Shown here in pieces: positions 33,910 through 42,492 of a DNA stretch of 64,000 nucleotides. Location: assembly GCA_902618205.1 (NCBI GenBank), contig CACMZL010000002.1, positions 1-64,000 of the forward strand, given 5' to 3'. The position numbers and the translations under genes were made by a program. The notes under the pieces are model-generated. The model did not search any database, was not told the DNA's origin, and saw only the letters and a list, made by a program, of their open reading frames with translations. The stretch is from an uncultured Pelagibacteraceae bacterium (GTDB taxonomy: Bacteria; Pseudomonadota; Alphaproteobacteria; Pelagibacterales; Pelagibacteraceae). Within the stretch, counting starts at the first letter, position 1. Every line of letters starts with the position of its first letter.

Positions 33910-35109
33910 ATGAATTATTTTGAGAATAAAAAAATACTGTTGATTATATGTGGTGGAATTTCTGCTTACAAAAGTCTTGAGTTAATAAGATTATTTAAGA
34001 AAAATGGTGCTCGTGTAAAAACTATATTAACAAAAAATGCAAAAGAATTTGTAACTCCACTATCTGTTTCGTCTCTTTCCCAAGAAAAAGTTTATGACGA
34101 TATATTTGGTGCAGAAAACGAAGCTGAGATGGACCATATATCTTTATCAAGATGGGCTGATGCAGTATTAGTTGCACCAATTACAGCTAATACCATATCG
34201 AAAGTAGCCTCAGGAAATGCAGAAGATTTGGCGTCTACTGTTTTATTAGCTTCTAATAAACAAATATTTCTAGCACCAGCAATGAATGTAAGAATGTGGG
34301 AGCATCCTTCTACTAAAGAAAACATATTAAAATTAAAAAGCTTTGGATACAAAATTATTGGGCCAGAGATAGGAGATATGGCATGTGGTGAATATGGAGA
34401 AGGAAAAATGACAGAACCAAATGAAATAGTCAATACGCTTAAAAATTATTTTTCTAATTTAGATAAAAATAAAAAATTAAAAGCTTTAGTTACTGCAGGA
34501 CCAACTAATGAATATATTGATCCTGTAAGATTTATTACAAATAAATCCAGTGGCAAACAAGGATATGAAATAGCCAAATGTCTTAGAGACAATGGATTTG
34601 ATACGACACTTATTTCTGGAAAGACAAGCATTAAACCTTTGGACGGTGTTAATTTTGTAAGTGTTGAAACAGCTGAAGAGATGTTCAAAGAAAGTTTAAA
34701 TAATCTACCAACAGATGTAGCTATTTTTTCTGCAGCTGTTTCTGATTTTAAAGTGAAAAATTATAAAAGTACAAAGATTAAAAAGAATGAAGAATTTAAC
34801 TTAGAGCTAGAAAAAAATATCGATATTTTAAATCATATATCTAATCACAATTCATTAAGACCAAAAATAACAATTGGCTTTGCAGCAGAAACAAACAATC
34901 TCTCGACAAATGCAAAAGAGAAGTTGAATGAAAAAAATTGTGACTGGGTAATTGCAAATGATGTCTCAGATCAAACTATAGGATTTGGATCAGATTTTAA
35001 TAAAATTTCAATATTTTACAAAGATAAACCTGAAGAAAATTTTGAAAAGATGAGTAAATCATTAGTCGCTGAGGAAATAGTCAAAAGAATAATTCAACAG
35101 ATTAATTAA
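33910..35109 (+). CDS. coaBC: Bifunctional phosphopantothenoylcysteine decarboxylase/synthetase
   Basis: 399 residues, two domains. CoaC (about 1-185) is a flavoprotein with LLIICGGISAYKSLELI, VAPITANTISKVASGNAEDL, the substrate motif LAPAMNVRMWEHP and the clamp GDMACGEYGEGKM. CoaB (about 190-399) shows TAGPTNEYIDPVRFITNKSSG and FAAETNNL. Together they join cysteine to 4'-phosphopantothenate and decarboxylate the product on the way to coenzyme A. Position between ubiB and dut is the common alphaproteobacterial order. Confidence 0.97.
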   Translation: MNYFENKKILLIICGGISAYKSLELIRLFKKNGARVKTILTKNAKEFVTPLSVSSLSQEKVYDDIFGAENEAEMDHISLSRWADAVLVAPITANTISKVASGNAEDLASTVLLASNKQIFLAPAMNVRMWEHPSTKENILKLKSFGYKIIGPEIGDMACGEYGEGKMTEPNEIVNTLKNYFSNLDKNKKLKALVTAGPTNEYIDPVRFITNKSSGKQGYEIAKCLRDNGFDTTLISGKTSIKPLDGVNFVSVETAEEMFKESLNNLPTDVAIFSAAVSDFKVKNYKSTKIKKNEEFNLELEKNIDILNHISNHNSLRPKITIGFAAETNNLSTNAKEKLNEKNCDWVIANDVSDQTIGFGSDFNKISIFYKDKPEENFEKMSKSLVAEEIVKRIIQQIN

Positions 35110-35113
35110 CTTA

Positions 35114-35551
35114 ATGGTGAAAGTCTTAATTAAAAAATTAGACAAGAAAGTTAAACTGCCAGAATATAAAACAACAGGATCATCTGGACTAGATTTGACT
35201 GCATTCATTGAAAAGAAAATAGTAATTAAACCGGGCGAAAACGCTTTAGTGCCAACAGGTATATCCATTGCAATACCTGAGGATACCGAAGTTCAGATCA
35301 GGCCGCGTTCAGGTTTAGCAGCTAAAAATAATATAAGTGTATTAAATACTCCTGGAACAATTGATAGTGACTATAGAGGAGAAATAAAAGTAATTTTATA
35401 TAATCATGGAGATAAAGACTTTACAGTAAATAACGATGATAGAATTGCTCAAATGATATTAATGCCAATTCTAAAAGTAGATTTTGAAACTGTAGAAACT
35501 TTGCCTGAGACAATTAGAGGTTCGGGTGGATTTGGATCAACGGGAAAGTGA
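35114..35551 (+). CDS. dut: dUTP diphosphatase
   Basis: 145 residues with the trimeric dUTPase motifs: GSSGLDLTA (1), RPRSGLAAKN (2), NTPGTIDSDYRGEI (3), RIAQMILMPI (4) and the C-terminal Arg/Gly arm RGSGGFGSTGK (5). It hydrolyses dUTP to dUMP and keeps uracil out of DNA. It begins four bases after coaBC and overlaps the ThiF-family gene by four bases (GTGA). Confidence 0.97.
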   Translation: MVKVLIKKLDKKVKLPEYKTTGSSGLDLTAFIEKKIVIKPGENALVPTGISIAIPEDTEVQIRPRSGLAAKNNISVLNTPGTIDSDYRGEIKVILYNHGDKDFTVNNDDRIAQMILMPILKVDFETVETLPETIRGSGGFGSTGK

Positions 35552-36300
35552 AAAATTCATTATCTAAACGAAAGCTTGAGAGATATTCTAGACAAATAAT
35601 ACTTAAGGATATTGGTATATTAGGACAAAAGAAAATAATTAATTCAAAAGTTTTAATTGTAGGAATTGGTGGATTAGGTAGTCCAGTTGCAGATTTGTTG
35701 GCTAGATGCGGTGTAGGGTATATAGGTGCTATTGATCACGATAAAGTAGATATTTCAAATCTTCAAAGACAAATTTTGTATACTGCAAAAGATGTTGGAA
35801 AATTTAAAGTTGATATCTTTAAAAGAAGAATAAAATTAATTAACAGAGATGTAAAAGTCAAAATTTTAAAAGAAAAAGCATCAGAAAAAAATTTAAATAA
35901 AATTGTAAAAGATTTCGATATAATTGTAGATGGAACAGATAATTTTAAAACTAAATTTTTAATAAATAAATTTTCATTAAAATATAAAAGAAAATTAATA
36001 GTTGGTGCTATTAGCAAATTTGATGGACATATTTTTTCATTCGATTTTAATAATAAATCAAGCCCATGTTTAAAATGTTTTTACCAGTCAGAACCTTCTG
36101 ATGAAGTTTTAAATTGTGAAAGTGAAGGAATATTAGGAACTACATCAAATATAATTGGGAGTATGCAAGCAAATGAAGTTTTAAAAAACATAATTTCTTC
36201 TGATAAAAGTCTTCACTCATCAATTCTGGTGGTTAATCTAAAAAAACTAGAATTTAGAAAAATAAAATTTACTAAAAAAAAGGGTTGCTTGTGCAATTAA
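35548..36300 (+). CDS. HesA/MoeB/ThiF-family adenylyltransferase
   Basis: 250 residues, GTG start overlapping dut by four bases. E1-like features: YSRQIILKDIGILGQ near the N-terminus, the nucleotide loop VGIGGLGSPVADLLARCGVG, the acidic DHDKVDISNLQRQILY, and zinc ligands CLKC with a C-terminal CLC. It adenylates the C-terminal Gly-Gly of a sulfur-carrier protein (MoaD or ThiS). Which carrier is used cannot be told, and no moa or thi gene lies nearby. Its 3' end overlaps the next small secreted protein. Confidence 0.92.
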   Translation: MKNSLSKRKLERYSRQIILKDIGILGQKKIINSKVLIVGIGGLGSPVADLLARCGVGYIGAIDHDKVDISNLQRQILYTAKDVGKFKVDIFKRRIKLINRDVKVKILKEKASEKNLNKIVKDFDIIVDGTDNFKTKFLINKFSLKYKRKLIVGAISKFDGHIFSFDFNNKSSPCLKCFYQSEPSDEVLNCESEGILGTTSNIIGSMQANEVLKNIISSDKSLHSSILVVNLKKLEFRKIKFTKKKGCLCN

Positions 36301-36737
36301 TCTTCAAGATTTTAATCATAATATTTTTTACCTCGAATGCAATTTCGGAGGATAATGAAAAATTTTTAATGCTTAAAAATGATAAGGTAAACGTAAGATA
36401 TGGACCAAGTTTTGATTATCCAATAAAGTATATTTACAAGAAAATAAACTTACCAGTAAAAGTGATTGATAAAAAAGAAAATTTTAGAAGAATAATTGAT
36501 AATAAAAAAAATGGTGGGTGGATACATATATCTCAATTGAAGCAATCAAAATCCTTTATAACTGTGTCAAATAAAATTCTTTTCAAAAAACCAACTAAAT
36601 TTTCCAAACCATTGGCTAAAATAGAAACTGGAAGATTATTGTTAGTAAAAAAATGTGAGAGAAATTGGTGTTTAGTAGAAACAAAAAGTTTTAAAGGGTG
36701 GGTTGATGAAGAAGATCTTTGGGGAAAAATCAACTAA
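36291..36737 (+). CDS. Secreted bacterial SH3-domain protein
   Basis: 148 residues from GTG at 36291, six bases after AAAGGG; a TTG at 36285 is an alternative. A signal peptide (FKILIIIFFTSNAIS) is followed by two SH3-like repeats: LKNDKVNVRYGPSFDYPIKY to GGWIHISQL, and SNKILFKKPTKFSKPL to KGWVDEEDLW. Such periplasmic SH3b proteins usually bind the cell wall or contribute to envelope integrity. It overlaps the ThiF-family gene by ten bases. No catalytic residues are seen. Confidence 0.85.
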   Translation: MQLIFKILIIIFFTSNAISEDNEKFLMLKNDKVNVRYGPSFDYPIKYIYKKINLPVKVIDKKENFRRIIDNKKNGGWIHISQLKQSKSFITVSNKILFKKPTKFSKPLAKIETGRLLLVKKCERNWCLVETKSFKGWVDEEDLWGKIN

Positions 36738-36763
36738 CCCTTTAAGTTATATATATTAACTAA

Positions 36764-36943
36764 TTATTTTTGTTGGACACATACGTCTTTGATCACTGGA
36801 GCATTCGCACAATCAACACATTTAGTCTTTTGAACAATACATCCATCATCTAGGACTTCAACATCAACTATTTTATCACACTTGGAACAAGTTGAAGAGA
36901 TTGTTAATCCACATTTTTTACAATTATAATTTTCTATTTGCAT
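36764..36943 (-). CDS. 59-residue zinc-ribbon-like cysteine-rich protein
   Basis: The frame fills the gap between the SH3 gene and the DUF2061 gene. The 59-residue product has eight cysteines: CKKC (8,11), CSKC (19,22), C35, CVDC (42,45) and C55, a pattern suited to one or two zinc or iron ribbons. No signal peptide. The body (DKIVDVEVLDDGC) is ordinary coding sequence, not low complexity. Function unknown. It sits at the far end of a minus-strand block with katG and irr, and two identical 18-base repeats lie just upstream, so metal or redox control is plausible but inferred. Confidence 0.78.
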   Translation of the reverse strand: MQIENYNCKKCGLTISSTCSKCDKIVDVEVLDDGCIVQKTKCVDCANAPVIKDVCVQQK

Positions 36944-36986
36944 ACTTTAAAATTAAATATGAAAAAATTATTTTCAACAAATATCC

Positions 36987-37004
36987 TTGCGAATAATTAT
37001 TATT
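36987..37004. repeat. Direct repeat copy 1, operator-like
   Basis: TTGCGAATAATTATTATT, identical to the copy at 37017. The start-to-start distance is 30 bases, close to three helical turns. It lies 44 bases upstream of the zinc-ribbon gene start. The AATAATTATT core also occurs in front of katG, which suggests a Fur-family operator; this is inference. Confidence 0.7.
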
Positions 37005-37016
37005 TACGAATTTTTT

Positions 37017-37034
37017 TTGCGAATAATTATTATT
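37017..37034. repeat. Direct repeat copy 2, operator-like
   Basis: Second exact copy of TTGCGAATAATTATTATT, 30 bases after the first. Between them lies TACGAA, so the arrangement reads TTGCGAA...TACGAA...TTGCGAA, as if a site were tandemly duplicated. Likely part of the control region of the zinc-ribbon gene. Confidence 0.7.
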
Positions 37035-37074
37035 ACTACAAATTATCCTTATTAAATTTTTCCCAAATGCTTTT

Positions 37075-37089
37075 TGATAATGATTATTA
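37075..37089. promoter_or_regulatory. Fur-box-like inverted repeat
   Basis: TGATAATGATTATTA matches the 7-1-7 Fur site TGATAATnATTATCA at all but one arm position. It abuts the stop codon of the DUF2061 gene, 132 bases upstream of the zinc-ribbon gene. AT-rich DNA makes chance matches more likely, so the confidence is limited. Confidence 0.45.
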
Positions 37090-37329
37090 TTAATTTTTTG
37101 ATCTACTTGCCCACCACTTATCTAAAACGAAATACCAAATAGAATTAGCAATTGGTTCTACTATTGCATCAGTTAAGGCTATCATAAATGATACATCCGC
37201 AACCAACATCAAAACTGTTATGGCAATTGCAAAGTGACCAATCGTATAAACGATTGTTCTTAAAATTGATCCTCTGTTATTAGTGTAAATCTGTCCAGCA
37301 GCTTTAAAAATACCGTTAGTAATTTCCAT
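37090..37329 (-). CDS. DUF2061 small membrane protein
   Basis: 79 residues with two hydrophobic helices. The pattern SILRTIVYTIGHFAIAITVLMLVADVSFMIALTDAIVEPIANSIWYFVLDKWW matches the short DUF2061 membrane domain (R-T-hydrophobic helix, ... E-P...W/Y...K.W). Function unknown; in some bacteria the domain is attached to sulfate-assimilation or other genes. It overlaps the start of the hydroxylase-like gene by one base and so is coupled to it. Confidence 0.8.
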   Translation of the reverse strand: MEITNGIFKAAGQIYTNNRGSILRTIVYTIGHFAIAITVLMLVADVSFMIALTDAIVEPIANSIWYFVLDKWWASRSKN

Positions 37330-37925
37330 TATTCTTTAAACGGGCTCTCAAGAACACAAGCAACTAAGTGAACTCTAGCCTGTTCTCCTCCATTAAAAAA
37401 GTTATGATATTTTGTATTATTGGTAATCCACACATGACCATCAGCAGGCAAGTGTTTTGCAACATTTTCTATGACCATTGAACAACCAGCATTAGTTACT
37501 ATTGGAACATGCAATCTACATTCTGGGTCTTTATGCCAGCTTAGTGTAGATCTAGGTTCTTTTAACAGGAGTCTTACCCTTCCTAGTTTAAATTTTTTGC
37601 TCAGGATTTTATAAACTTCCTTGAAATAAGTATTCTCGAATTCAGGCACTAATTGAGTGTATTTTGACTCGTCAATATCAATGTCTCTTGAAACTTCTTT
37701 TCCTGTCTCATCAGCAATAGTCCAATATCTTCCTCTAATGTTATTTCCCTTAATTGACTCTTCATCATTAGGGATTTGATTTAAAGGAATTGCACCAAAG
37801 TGAGTTACTCCTGGTGAATTAAATCTTTTTTTCTCTAATATTGCATCTAGATCTTTACGTAATTTTGAGATGTCAAATTTGATTTCAGGAACTTTATAAA
37901 AATCTTCAAAATTTAATGATGTCAT
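37329..37925 (-). CDS. Aspartyl/asparaginyl beta-hydroxylase-like 2-oxoglutarate dioxygenase
   Basis: 198 residues. The iron facial triad is visible as SWHKDPECRLHVPI (HxD) and a distal His in EQARVHLVACV, with the Arg typical of the Asp/Asn hydroxylase family preceding it and NGGEQARVH as the closing motif. Likely Fe(II)- and 2-oxoglutarate-dependent hydroxylation of a small molecule or peptide; substrate unknown. It has a good ribosome site (GGCGGA) and lies 22 bases downstream of katG, so an oxidative-stress or iron link is possible. Closest named families include proline and Asp/Asn hydroxylases. Confidence 0.83.
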   Translation of the reverse strand: MTSLNFEDFYKVPEIKFDISKLRKDLDAILEKKRFNSPGVTHFGAIPLNQIPNDEESIKGNNIRGRYWTIADETGKEVSRDIDIDESKYTQLVPEFENTYFKEVYKILSKKFKLGRVRLLLKEPRSTLSWHKDPECRLHVPIVTNAGCSMVIENVAKHLPADGHVWITNNTKYHNFFNGGEQARVHLVACVLESPFKE

Positions 37926-37947
37926 TTTTTTTCCGCCTTTTTCTATA

Positions 37948-40185
37948 CTAATTTAATCTTAAATCAAATCTATCTGCATTCATCACTTTGACCCATGCGG
38001 ATACAAAGTCTTTGATAAATTTGTCTGATGAATCTTTGCAAGCATATACTTCGGCTAATGCTCTTAATTGAGAATTTGAACCAAAAATAAGGTCAACTCT
38101 TGAACCTTTCCACTTAGTTTTTTTAGACTTTCTATCTTTACCAACAAAATATTGTTCAGATTTGTCAGTTTCTTTCCAAGTGGTACTCATATCAAGAAGA
38201 TTTACAAAATAATCTGTTGATAGAGTTCCAGGTCTTTTTGTGAAAACTCCATTTTTAGAACTATCATAGTTTGTATCTAAAACTCTCATTCCTCCTACAA
38301 GAACTGTCATCTCTGGTGCCGTTAATCCCATTAATTGTGCCTTATCAATTAATTTTTCCTCAGCTGAAACATTAGATTTACCTTTTTTCATGTAGTTTCT
38401 AAAACCATCCGCTTGCGGCTCAAGTAATCCAAATGAATTTACATCCGTTTGGTTTTGTCTTGCATCTCCTCTTCCAGGAGTAAATGGAACCTGAATTTTA
38501 TGACCAGCTTTTTTTGCTGCCATCTCTATTCCTACATTTCCACCTAATACTATAAGATCCGCCATTGAGACTGATTTTTTATTTTTATCAAATTTTTTCT
38601 TAATTTTTTGTAAAGCTTTAATAACCTTTGAAAGTTTTTTTGGGTTATTGACTTTCCAGCTTCTTTGAGGCTCAAGCATAACTCTTGCTCCGTTTGCTCC
38701 ACCTCTTTTGTCAGAGCCTCTGTATGTAGAAGCAGAAGCCCAAGCCGTAGAAACTAAATCTGAAACAGAAATTTTTGATTTTGAAAGCTTTGATTTTAAA
38801 TCTCTTATATCTTTTGATTTAAGTTTATATTTTGGTTTATCTATAGGATCTTGCCAAATTAATTGTTCTTTTGGAACTTCACTGCCTAAATAACATGCTC
38901 TTGGTCCCATATCTCTATGAGTAAGCTTAAACCAAGCTCTTGCAAATGCATCAGCAAATTCATCTGGATTTTGATAAAAATGTTTTGAAATTGGTCCATA
39001 ACTTTTATCCATTCTCAAAGATAAATCAGTTGTTTGCATCATTGGAGGATGCATTTTACTTTTATCATGAGCATCAGGAACCATTTTAATTCTCTGACCA
39101 TTCTTTTTTGGAGTCCATTGAAATGCTCCAGCAGGTCCTTTTGTCAATTCCCATTCATGGTTAAATAAACAATCAAAGTAACCCATATCCCATTGTGTTG
39201 GTGTTTGTGTCCATGCTCCTTCTATACCACTACTTATTGCGTGTACACCTTTTCCTGATTTGTAATTACTATTCCAACCAGTTGCTTGATCTTGAATTCT
39301 TGATGCTTCTGGATCAGGTCCTTTATGTGATTCAGGTGCAGCACCATGAGATTTTCCAAAAGTATGACCACCAGCAACTAGCGCAACTGTTTCATAATCA
39401 TTCATTGCCATTCGTCCAAATGTTTCTCTAATATCGTGAGCAGCTTTCAATGGGTCTGGATTAAAATCTGGACCTTGTGGATTTACATAAATTAATCCCA
39501 TATGAGAAGCCCCTAATGGTTGTTCAAGATCTCTTTTTCCGCTGTATCTTTTAACACCCAACATTTCTTTTTCTGAACCCCAGTAAATATCATCTTCTGG
39601 TTCCCAGATGTCAGTTCTTCCAGCTCCAAATCCAAAAGTTTTAAAACCCATGGATTCTAATGCTACATTTCCAACTAATATAAATAAATCTGCCCAAGAA
39701 ATTCTTTTTCCATATTTCTGTTTTATTGGCCACAAAAGCAATCTAGCTTTATCTAAATTAACATTATCAGGCCAAGCATTTAACGGTGCAAACCTTTGAT
39801 TACCAGTTCCAGCACCACCTCTACCATCACCTGTTCTATATGTTCCTGCTGCGTGCCATGCTAATCTAATAAATAAAGGACCATAATGACCGTAATCTGC
39901 TGGCCACCAGTCCTGTGAGTCAGTCATCAATTTGTTTAAATCTTTTTTGAGTGCTTTGTAATTCAGTTTTTTAAATTCTTTAGAATAATTAAATTTTTTC
40001 TCCATTGGATTTGATAAATTCGAGTGCTGACTTAAAATTTTCAAATTCAAACTATTTGGCCAAAAATCTCTATTTGTTTGTCCTCTTCCAGCACTAAATT
40101 TTGCTGGTGTACCTGCACCTGTAAAGGGGCACTTGCTTAATTCTGTTGATTTAAATGTTTTACTCTTATGAAATTCCGCACTCAT
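37948..40185 (-). CDS. katG: Catalase-peroxidase
   Basis: 745 residues in the two-domain class I peroxidase layout. The active N-terminal half has distal residues in [13 protein letters not shown] (Arg, Trp, His) and the proximal heme ligand in [15 protein letters not shown]. The C-terminal half is the heme-less duplicate ([24 protein letters not shown]). Tyr in GLIYVNPQG supplies the Met-Tyr-Trp adduct needed for catalase activity. It removes hydrogen peroxide in the cytosol. Upstream lie two copies of an ATTATTCTA-type operator and the irr gene on the same strand. Confidence 0.97.
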   Translation of the reverse strand: MSAEFHKSKTFKSTELSKCPFTGAGTPAKFSAGRGQTNRDFWPNSLNLKILSQHSNLSNPMEKKFNYSKEFKKLNYKALKKDLNKLMTDSQDWWPADYGHYGPLFIRLAWHAAGTYRTGDGRGGAGTGNQRFAPLNAWPDNVNLDKARLLLWPIKQKYGKRISWADLFILVGNVALESMGFKTFGFGAGRTDIWEPEDDIYWGSEKEMLGVKRYSGKRDLEQPLGASHMGLIYVNPQGPDFNPDPLKAAHDIRETFGRMAMNDYETVALVAGGHTFGKSHGAAPESHKGPDPEASRIQDQATGWNSNYKSGKGVHAISSGIEGAWTQTPTQWDMGYFDCLFNHEWELTKGPAGAFQWTPKKNGQRIKMVPDAHDKSKMHPPMMQTTDLSLRMDKSYGPISKHFYQNPDEFADAFARAWFKLTHRDMGPRACYLGSEVPKEQLIWQDPIDKPKYKLKSKDIRDLKSKLSKSKISVSDLVSTAWASASTYRGSDKRGGANGARVMLEPQRSWKVNNPKKLSKVIKALQKIKKKFDKNKKSVSMADLIVLGGNVGIEMAAKKAGHKIQVPFTPGRGDARQNQTDVNSFGLLEPQADGFRNYMKKGKSNVSAEEKLIDKAQLMGLTAPEMTVLVGGMRVLDTNYDSSKNGVFTKRPGTLSTDYFVNLLDMSTTWKETDKSEQYFVGKDRKSKKTKWKGSRVDLIFGSNSQLRALAEVYACKDSSDKFIKDFVSAWVKVMNADRFDLRLN

Positions 40186-40206
40186 TATTATTTATCTCCT
40201 TTAGTA

Positions 40207-40223
40207 TTAATAATTATTCTATT
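40207..40223. promoter_or_regulatory. Operator-like site, proximal to katG
   Basis: TTAATAATTATTCTATT, a weaker copy of the site at 40230; both contain TAATTATTCTA. The centres are 23 bases apart, about two helical turns. It lies 22 bases before the katG ATG, overlapping the likely promoter/leader. Confidence 0.5.
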
Positions 40224-40229
40224 TCCTTG

Positions 40230-40246
40230 TTTATAATTATTCTAAA
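40230..40246. promoter_or_regulatory. PerR/Irr-type operator upstream of katG
   Basis: TTTATAATTATTCTAAA is an almost perfect inverted repeat around a central T. It differs by one base from the PerR box TTATAATnATTATAA and by one base from a symmetric TTTAGAATnATTCTAAA (Irr/ICE-like) site. Together with irr as the upstream neighbour, this points to Fur-family control of katG. Confidence 0.62.
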
Positions 40247-40292
40247 GAAGATTGTCAATAAGTCAGAATATTTATGATGTAATTTTGAAAAC

Positions 40293-40703
40293 TCAGTCTT
40301 CTAATTTAACTAAAACTTCAACTGATTTAATTTTTTTTCCAGGTATAGATTTTTGAATTTCTATTGGTCCTACATCCTCATTTTTAAGATCAATAAGCTT
40401 TTCCTCTTTAACATCGAAGAAGTGATGATGATCTGTGACATTTGTATCAAAATAAGTTTGATTAGAATTAATAGGTATTTCTTTTAAATATCCTTTTTTA
40501 TGAAATGCATGAACTGTATTGTAAACAGTTGCTAAAGAAACTTTCTCTCCAGTTTTATCTTTTATCAAATTGAATAAGTCATTTATTGTGAAATGGAAAG
40601 TTTTATCTCTATTAAATAAAACCTCGCATATATTTATTCTTTGTTTAGTTGGTCTTAAGCTAGAGTTTCTTAGTTTTTCAATAAATTCTTGTTTACTAGT
40701 CAT
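40293..40703 (-). CDS. irr: Iron response regulator Irr (Fur family)
   Basis: 136 residues from the ATG at 40703; a TTG two codons upstream is less likely. Winged-helix N-terminal half (LRPTKQRINICEVLF, VSLATVYNTVHAFHKKGYL), then the dimer/metal half with DHHHFFDVKEEKLIDL; the three-His run is the heme-linked HHH motif of Irr. The N-terminal heme-regulatory CP motif of Bradyrhizobium Irr is absent, as in many other Irr proteins. Divergent fabA-fabB is the classical alphaproteobacterial irr neighbourhood. It probably represses iron-using genes under low iron and perhaps controls downstream katG. PerR is the alternative reading. Confidence 0.85.
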   Translation of the reverse strand: MTSKQEFIEKLRNSSLRPTKQRINICEVLFNRDKTFHFTINDLFNLIKDKTGEKVSLATVYNTVHAFHKKGYLKEIPINSNQTYFDTNVTDHHHFFDVKEEKLIDLKNEDVGPIEIQKSIPGKKIKSVEVLVKLED

Positions 40704-40709
40704 TAGCAA

Positions 40710-40726
40710 TTTAAAACTATTCTAAA
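40710..40726. promoter_or_regulatory. Irr/PerR-type operator between irr and fabA
   Basis: TTTAAAACTATTCTAAA shares the right half TATTCTAAA with the site in front of katG and keeps the TTTA arm. It sits six bases upstream of the irr ATG (40703) and 50 bases from the divergent fabA start, so it could mediate irr autoregulation. Confidence 0.52.
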
Positions 40727-40776
40727 CTATTTGTATATTATAATGTACCTAAATCAAGTAATAAGGTTACAAAATT

Positions 40777-41277
40777 ATGAAAAAAAGTTCCTTTAATTAC
40801 AACGAATTAATTGATTGCGCTAATGGTAAGTTATTTGGTCCAGGTAATGCAAAATTACCATCTCCACCAATGCTAATGTTTGATAGAATTACAGAAATAA
40901 CTGAAGGTGAGGGTTTTTATAAAAAAGGTTCTATGAAAGCCGAACTTGATATTAAGGATAATTTGTGGTTTTTTGATTGTCATTTTAGAGAAGATCCTGT
41001 TATGCCTGGTTGTCTTGGTTTAGATGCTATGTGGCAGCTAGTTGGCTTTTTTCTTGGTTGGCTTGGAAATCCTGGAAGAGGTAGAGCATTAGGTGTAAGC
41101 ACTGTAAAATTTACTGGGGAAGTTCTTAAAAATGTCAAAATGGCAACATATGAAATAGATATGAAAAGAATTCTTGTTAAAGGAGAAACAACTGTAGGTC
41201 TTGCGAATGGAATATTGCTTGCTGATGGAAAAAAGATTTATAGTGCAGAAAATCTTAAGGTAGGATTATTTAAATAA
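40777..41277 (+). CDS. fabA: 3-hydroxyacyl-[ACP] dehydratase/isomerase FabA
   Basis: 166 residues, close to the usual 172. The hotdog active site is [22 protein letters not shown], with the catalytic His and, in the following helix, the Asp/Glu. The opening [12 protein letters not shown] is conserved. It dehydrates 3-hydroxydecanoyl-ACP and isomerises the product, starting unsaturated fatty acid synthesis. It overlaps fabB by one base and is divergent from irr. Confidence 0.97.
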   Translation: MKKSSFNYNELIDCANGKLFGPGNAKLPSPPMLMFDRITEITEGEGFYKKGSMKAELDIKDNLWFFDCHFREDPVMPGCLGLDAMWQLVGFFLGWLGNPGRGRALGVSTVKFTGEVLKNVKMATYEIDMKRILVKGETTVGLANGILLADGKKIYSAENLKVGLFK

Positions 41278-42488
41278 TGAAAAGAGTAGTTGTAACAGGA
41301 CTTGGTGTAGTTTCATGTTTGGGAAATAATCAAGATGAGGTTTATCAATCATTAGTTAATACAAAATCAGGAATAACATTTTCTGAGGAATACAAAGAGC
41401 ATAATTTAAAAAGCCATGTTCATGGTAAACCTAATATCAAATTAGAGGATTACATTGATAGAAAAGTTATTCGGTTTATGGGTGCTGGATCAGCATATAA
41501 TTATGTTGCAATGAGTGAAGCAGTTAAAGACTCTGGATTAGAAGAAAATGAGGTTAGTAATATTTCAACAGGCATGGTCATGGGATCTGGAGGACCATCA
41601 ATAGAAAATGTGATTTTAGCATCAGATAAAACTAGAGAAAAAAATCCAAAAAAAATGGGTCCATTTATAGTTCCAAGAACTATGGCAAGTACTGCTTCTG
41701 CTACTCTAGCAGTTCCATTTAAAATCAAAGGCACTAATTACACAATAAGTTCTGCATGCGCAACGAGTGGTCATTGTATTGGTAACGCAATGGAACTTAT
41801 TCAATTAGGAAAACAAAATATTATTTTTGCTGGAGGAAGTGATGAGGTTCACTTTGCTATGACTGCTATGTTTGATGCAATGACTGCACTGTCATCAAAA
41901 TATAACGATACCCCTGAAAAAGCCTCAAGACCATATGATAAAACAAGAGATGGTTTTGTGATTGCTGGTGGAGGTGGAGTTCTTGTTTTAGAAGAATATG
42001 AACATGCCAAAGCAAGAGGTGCTAAAATATACGCAGAATTAACTGGTTATGGAGCAACATCAGATGGCTATGATATGGTTGCACCATCTGGTGAGGGAGC
42101 GGTAAGATGTATGAAAATGGCTCTAGCAACTTCTAAAAATAAAATTGACTATATTAATACTCACGGGACATCAACACCTGTAGGAGATATTACAGAATTA
42201 AAAGCAGTTGGTGAGGCTTTCCCAGACTATAAACCTAAAATAAGTTCGACCAAGTCTTTATCAGGTCATTCATTAGGTGCAACTTCAGTTCACGAAGCAA
42301 TTTATAGTTTGATAATGATGAAAAACAATTTTATTTCAGCTTCAGCAAATATTTCAGAAATGGATGATGAAGCAAAAAACTATCCGATTGTTAAACAAGT
42401 TGAAAAAGATGTAAATTTAAATGCAATTATGTCTAACAGCTTTGGTTTTGGTGGAACTAATGCAACATTAGTTTTTGAGAAAGTTTAA
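41277..42488 (+). CDS. fabB: 3-oxoacyl-ACP synthase I FabB
   Basis: 403 residues. The nucleophilic Cys is in [19 protein letters not shown]; the two catalytic His are in [11 protein letters not shown] and [17 protein letters not shown]; the C-terminal [14 protein letters not shown] is the family end. It elongates unsaturated acyl chains with FabA upstream. The gene is coupled to fabA (one-base overlap) and precedes fabI by four bases. Confidence 0.97.
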   Translation: MKRVVVTGLGVVSCLGNNQDEVYQSLVNTKSGITFSEEYKEHNLKSHVHGKPNIKLEDYIDRKVIRFMGAGSAYNYVAMSEAVKDSGLEENEVSNISTGMVMGSGGPSIENVILASDKTREKNPKKMGPFIVPRTMASTASATLAVPFKIKGTNYTISSACATSGHCIGNAMELIQLGKQNIIFAGGSDEVHFAMTAMFDAMTALSSKYNDTPEKASRPYDKTRDGFVIAGGGGVLVLEEYEHAKARGAKIYAELTGYGATSDGYDMVAPSGEGAVRCMKMALATSKNKIDYINTHGTSTPVGDITELKAVGEAFPDYKPKISSTKSLSGHSLGATSVHEAIYSLIMMKNNFISASANISEMDDEAKNYPIVKQVEKDVNLNAIMSNSFGFGGTNATLVFEKV

Positions 42489-42492
42489 ATCT

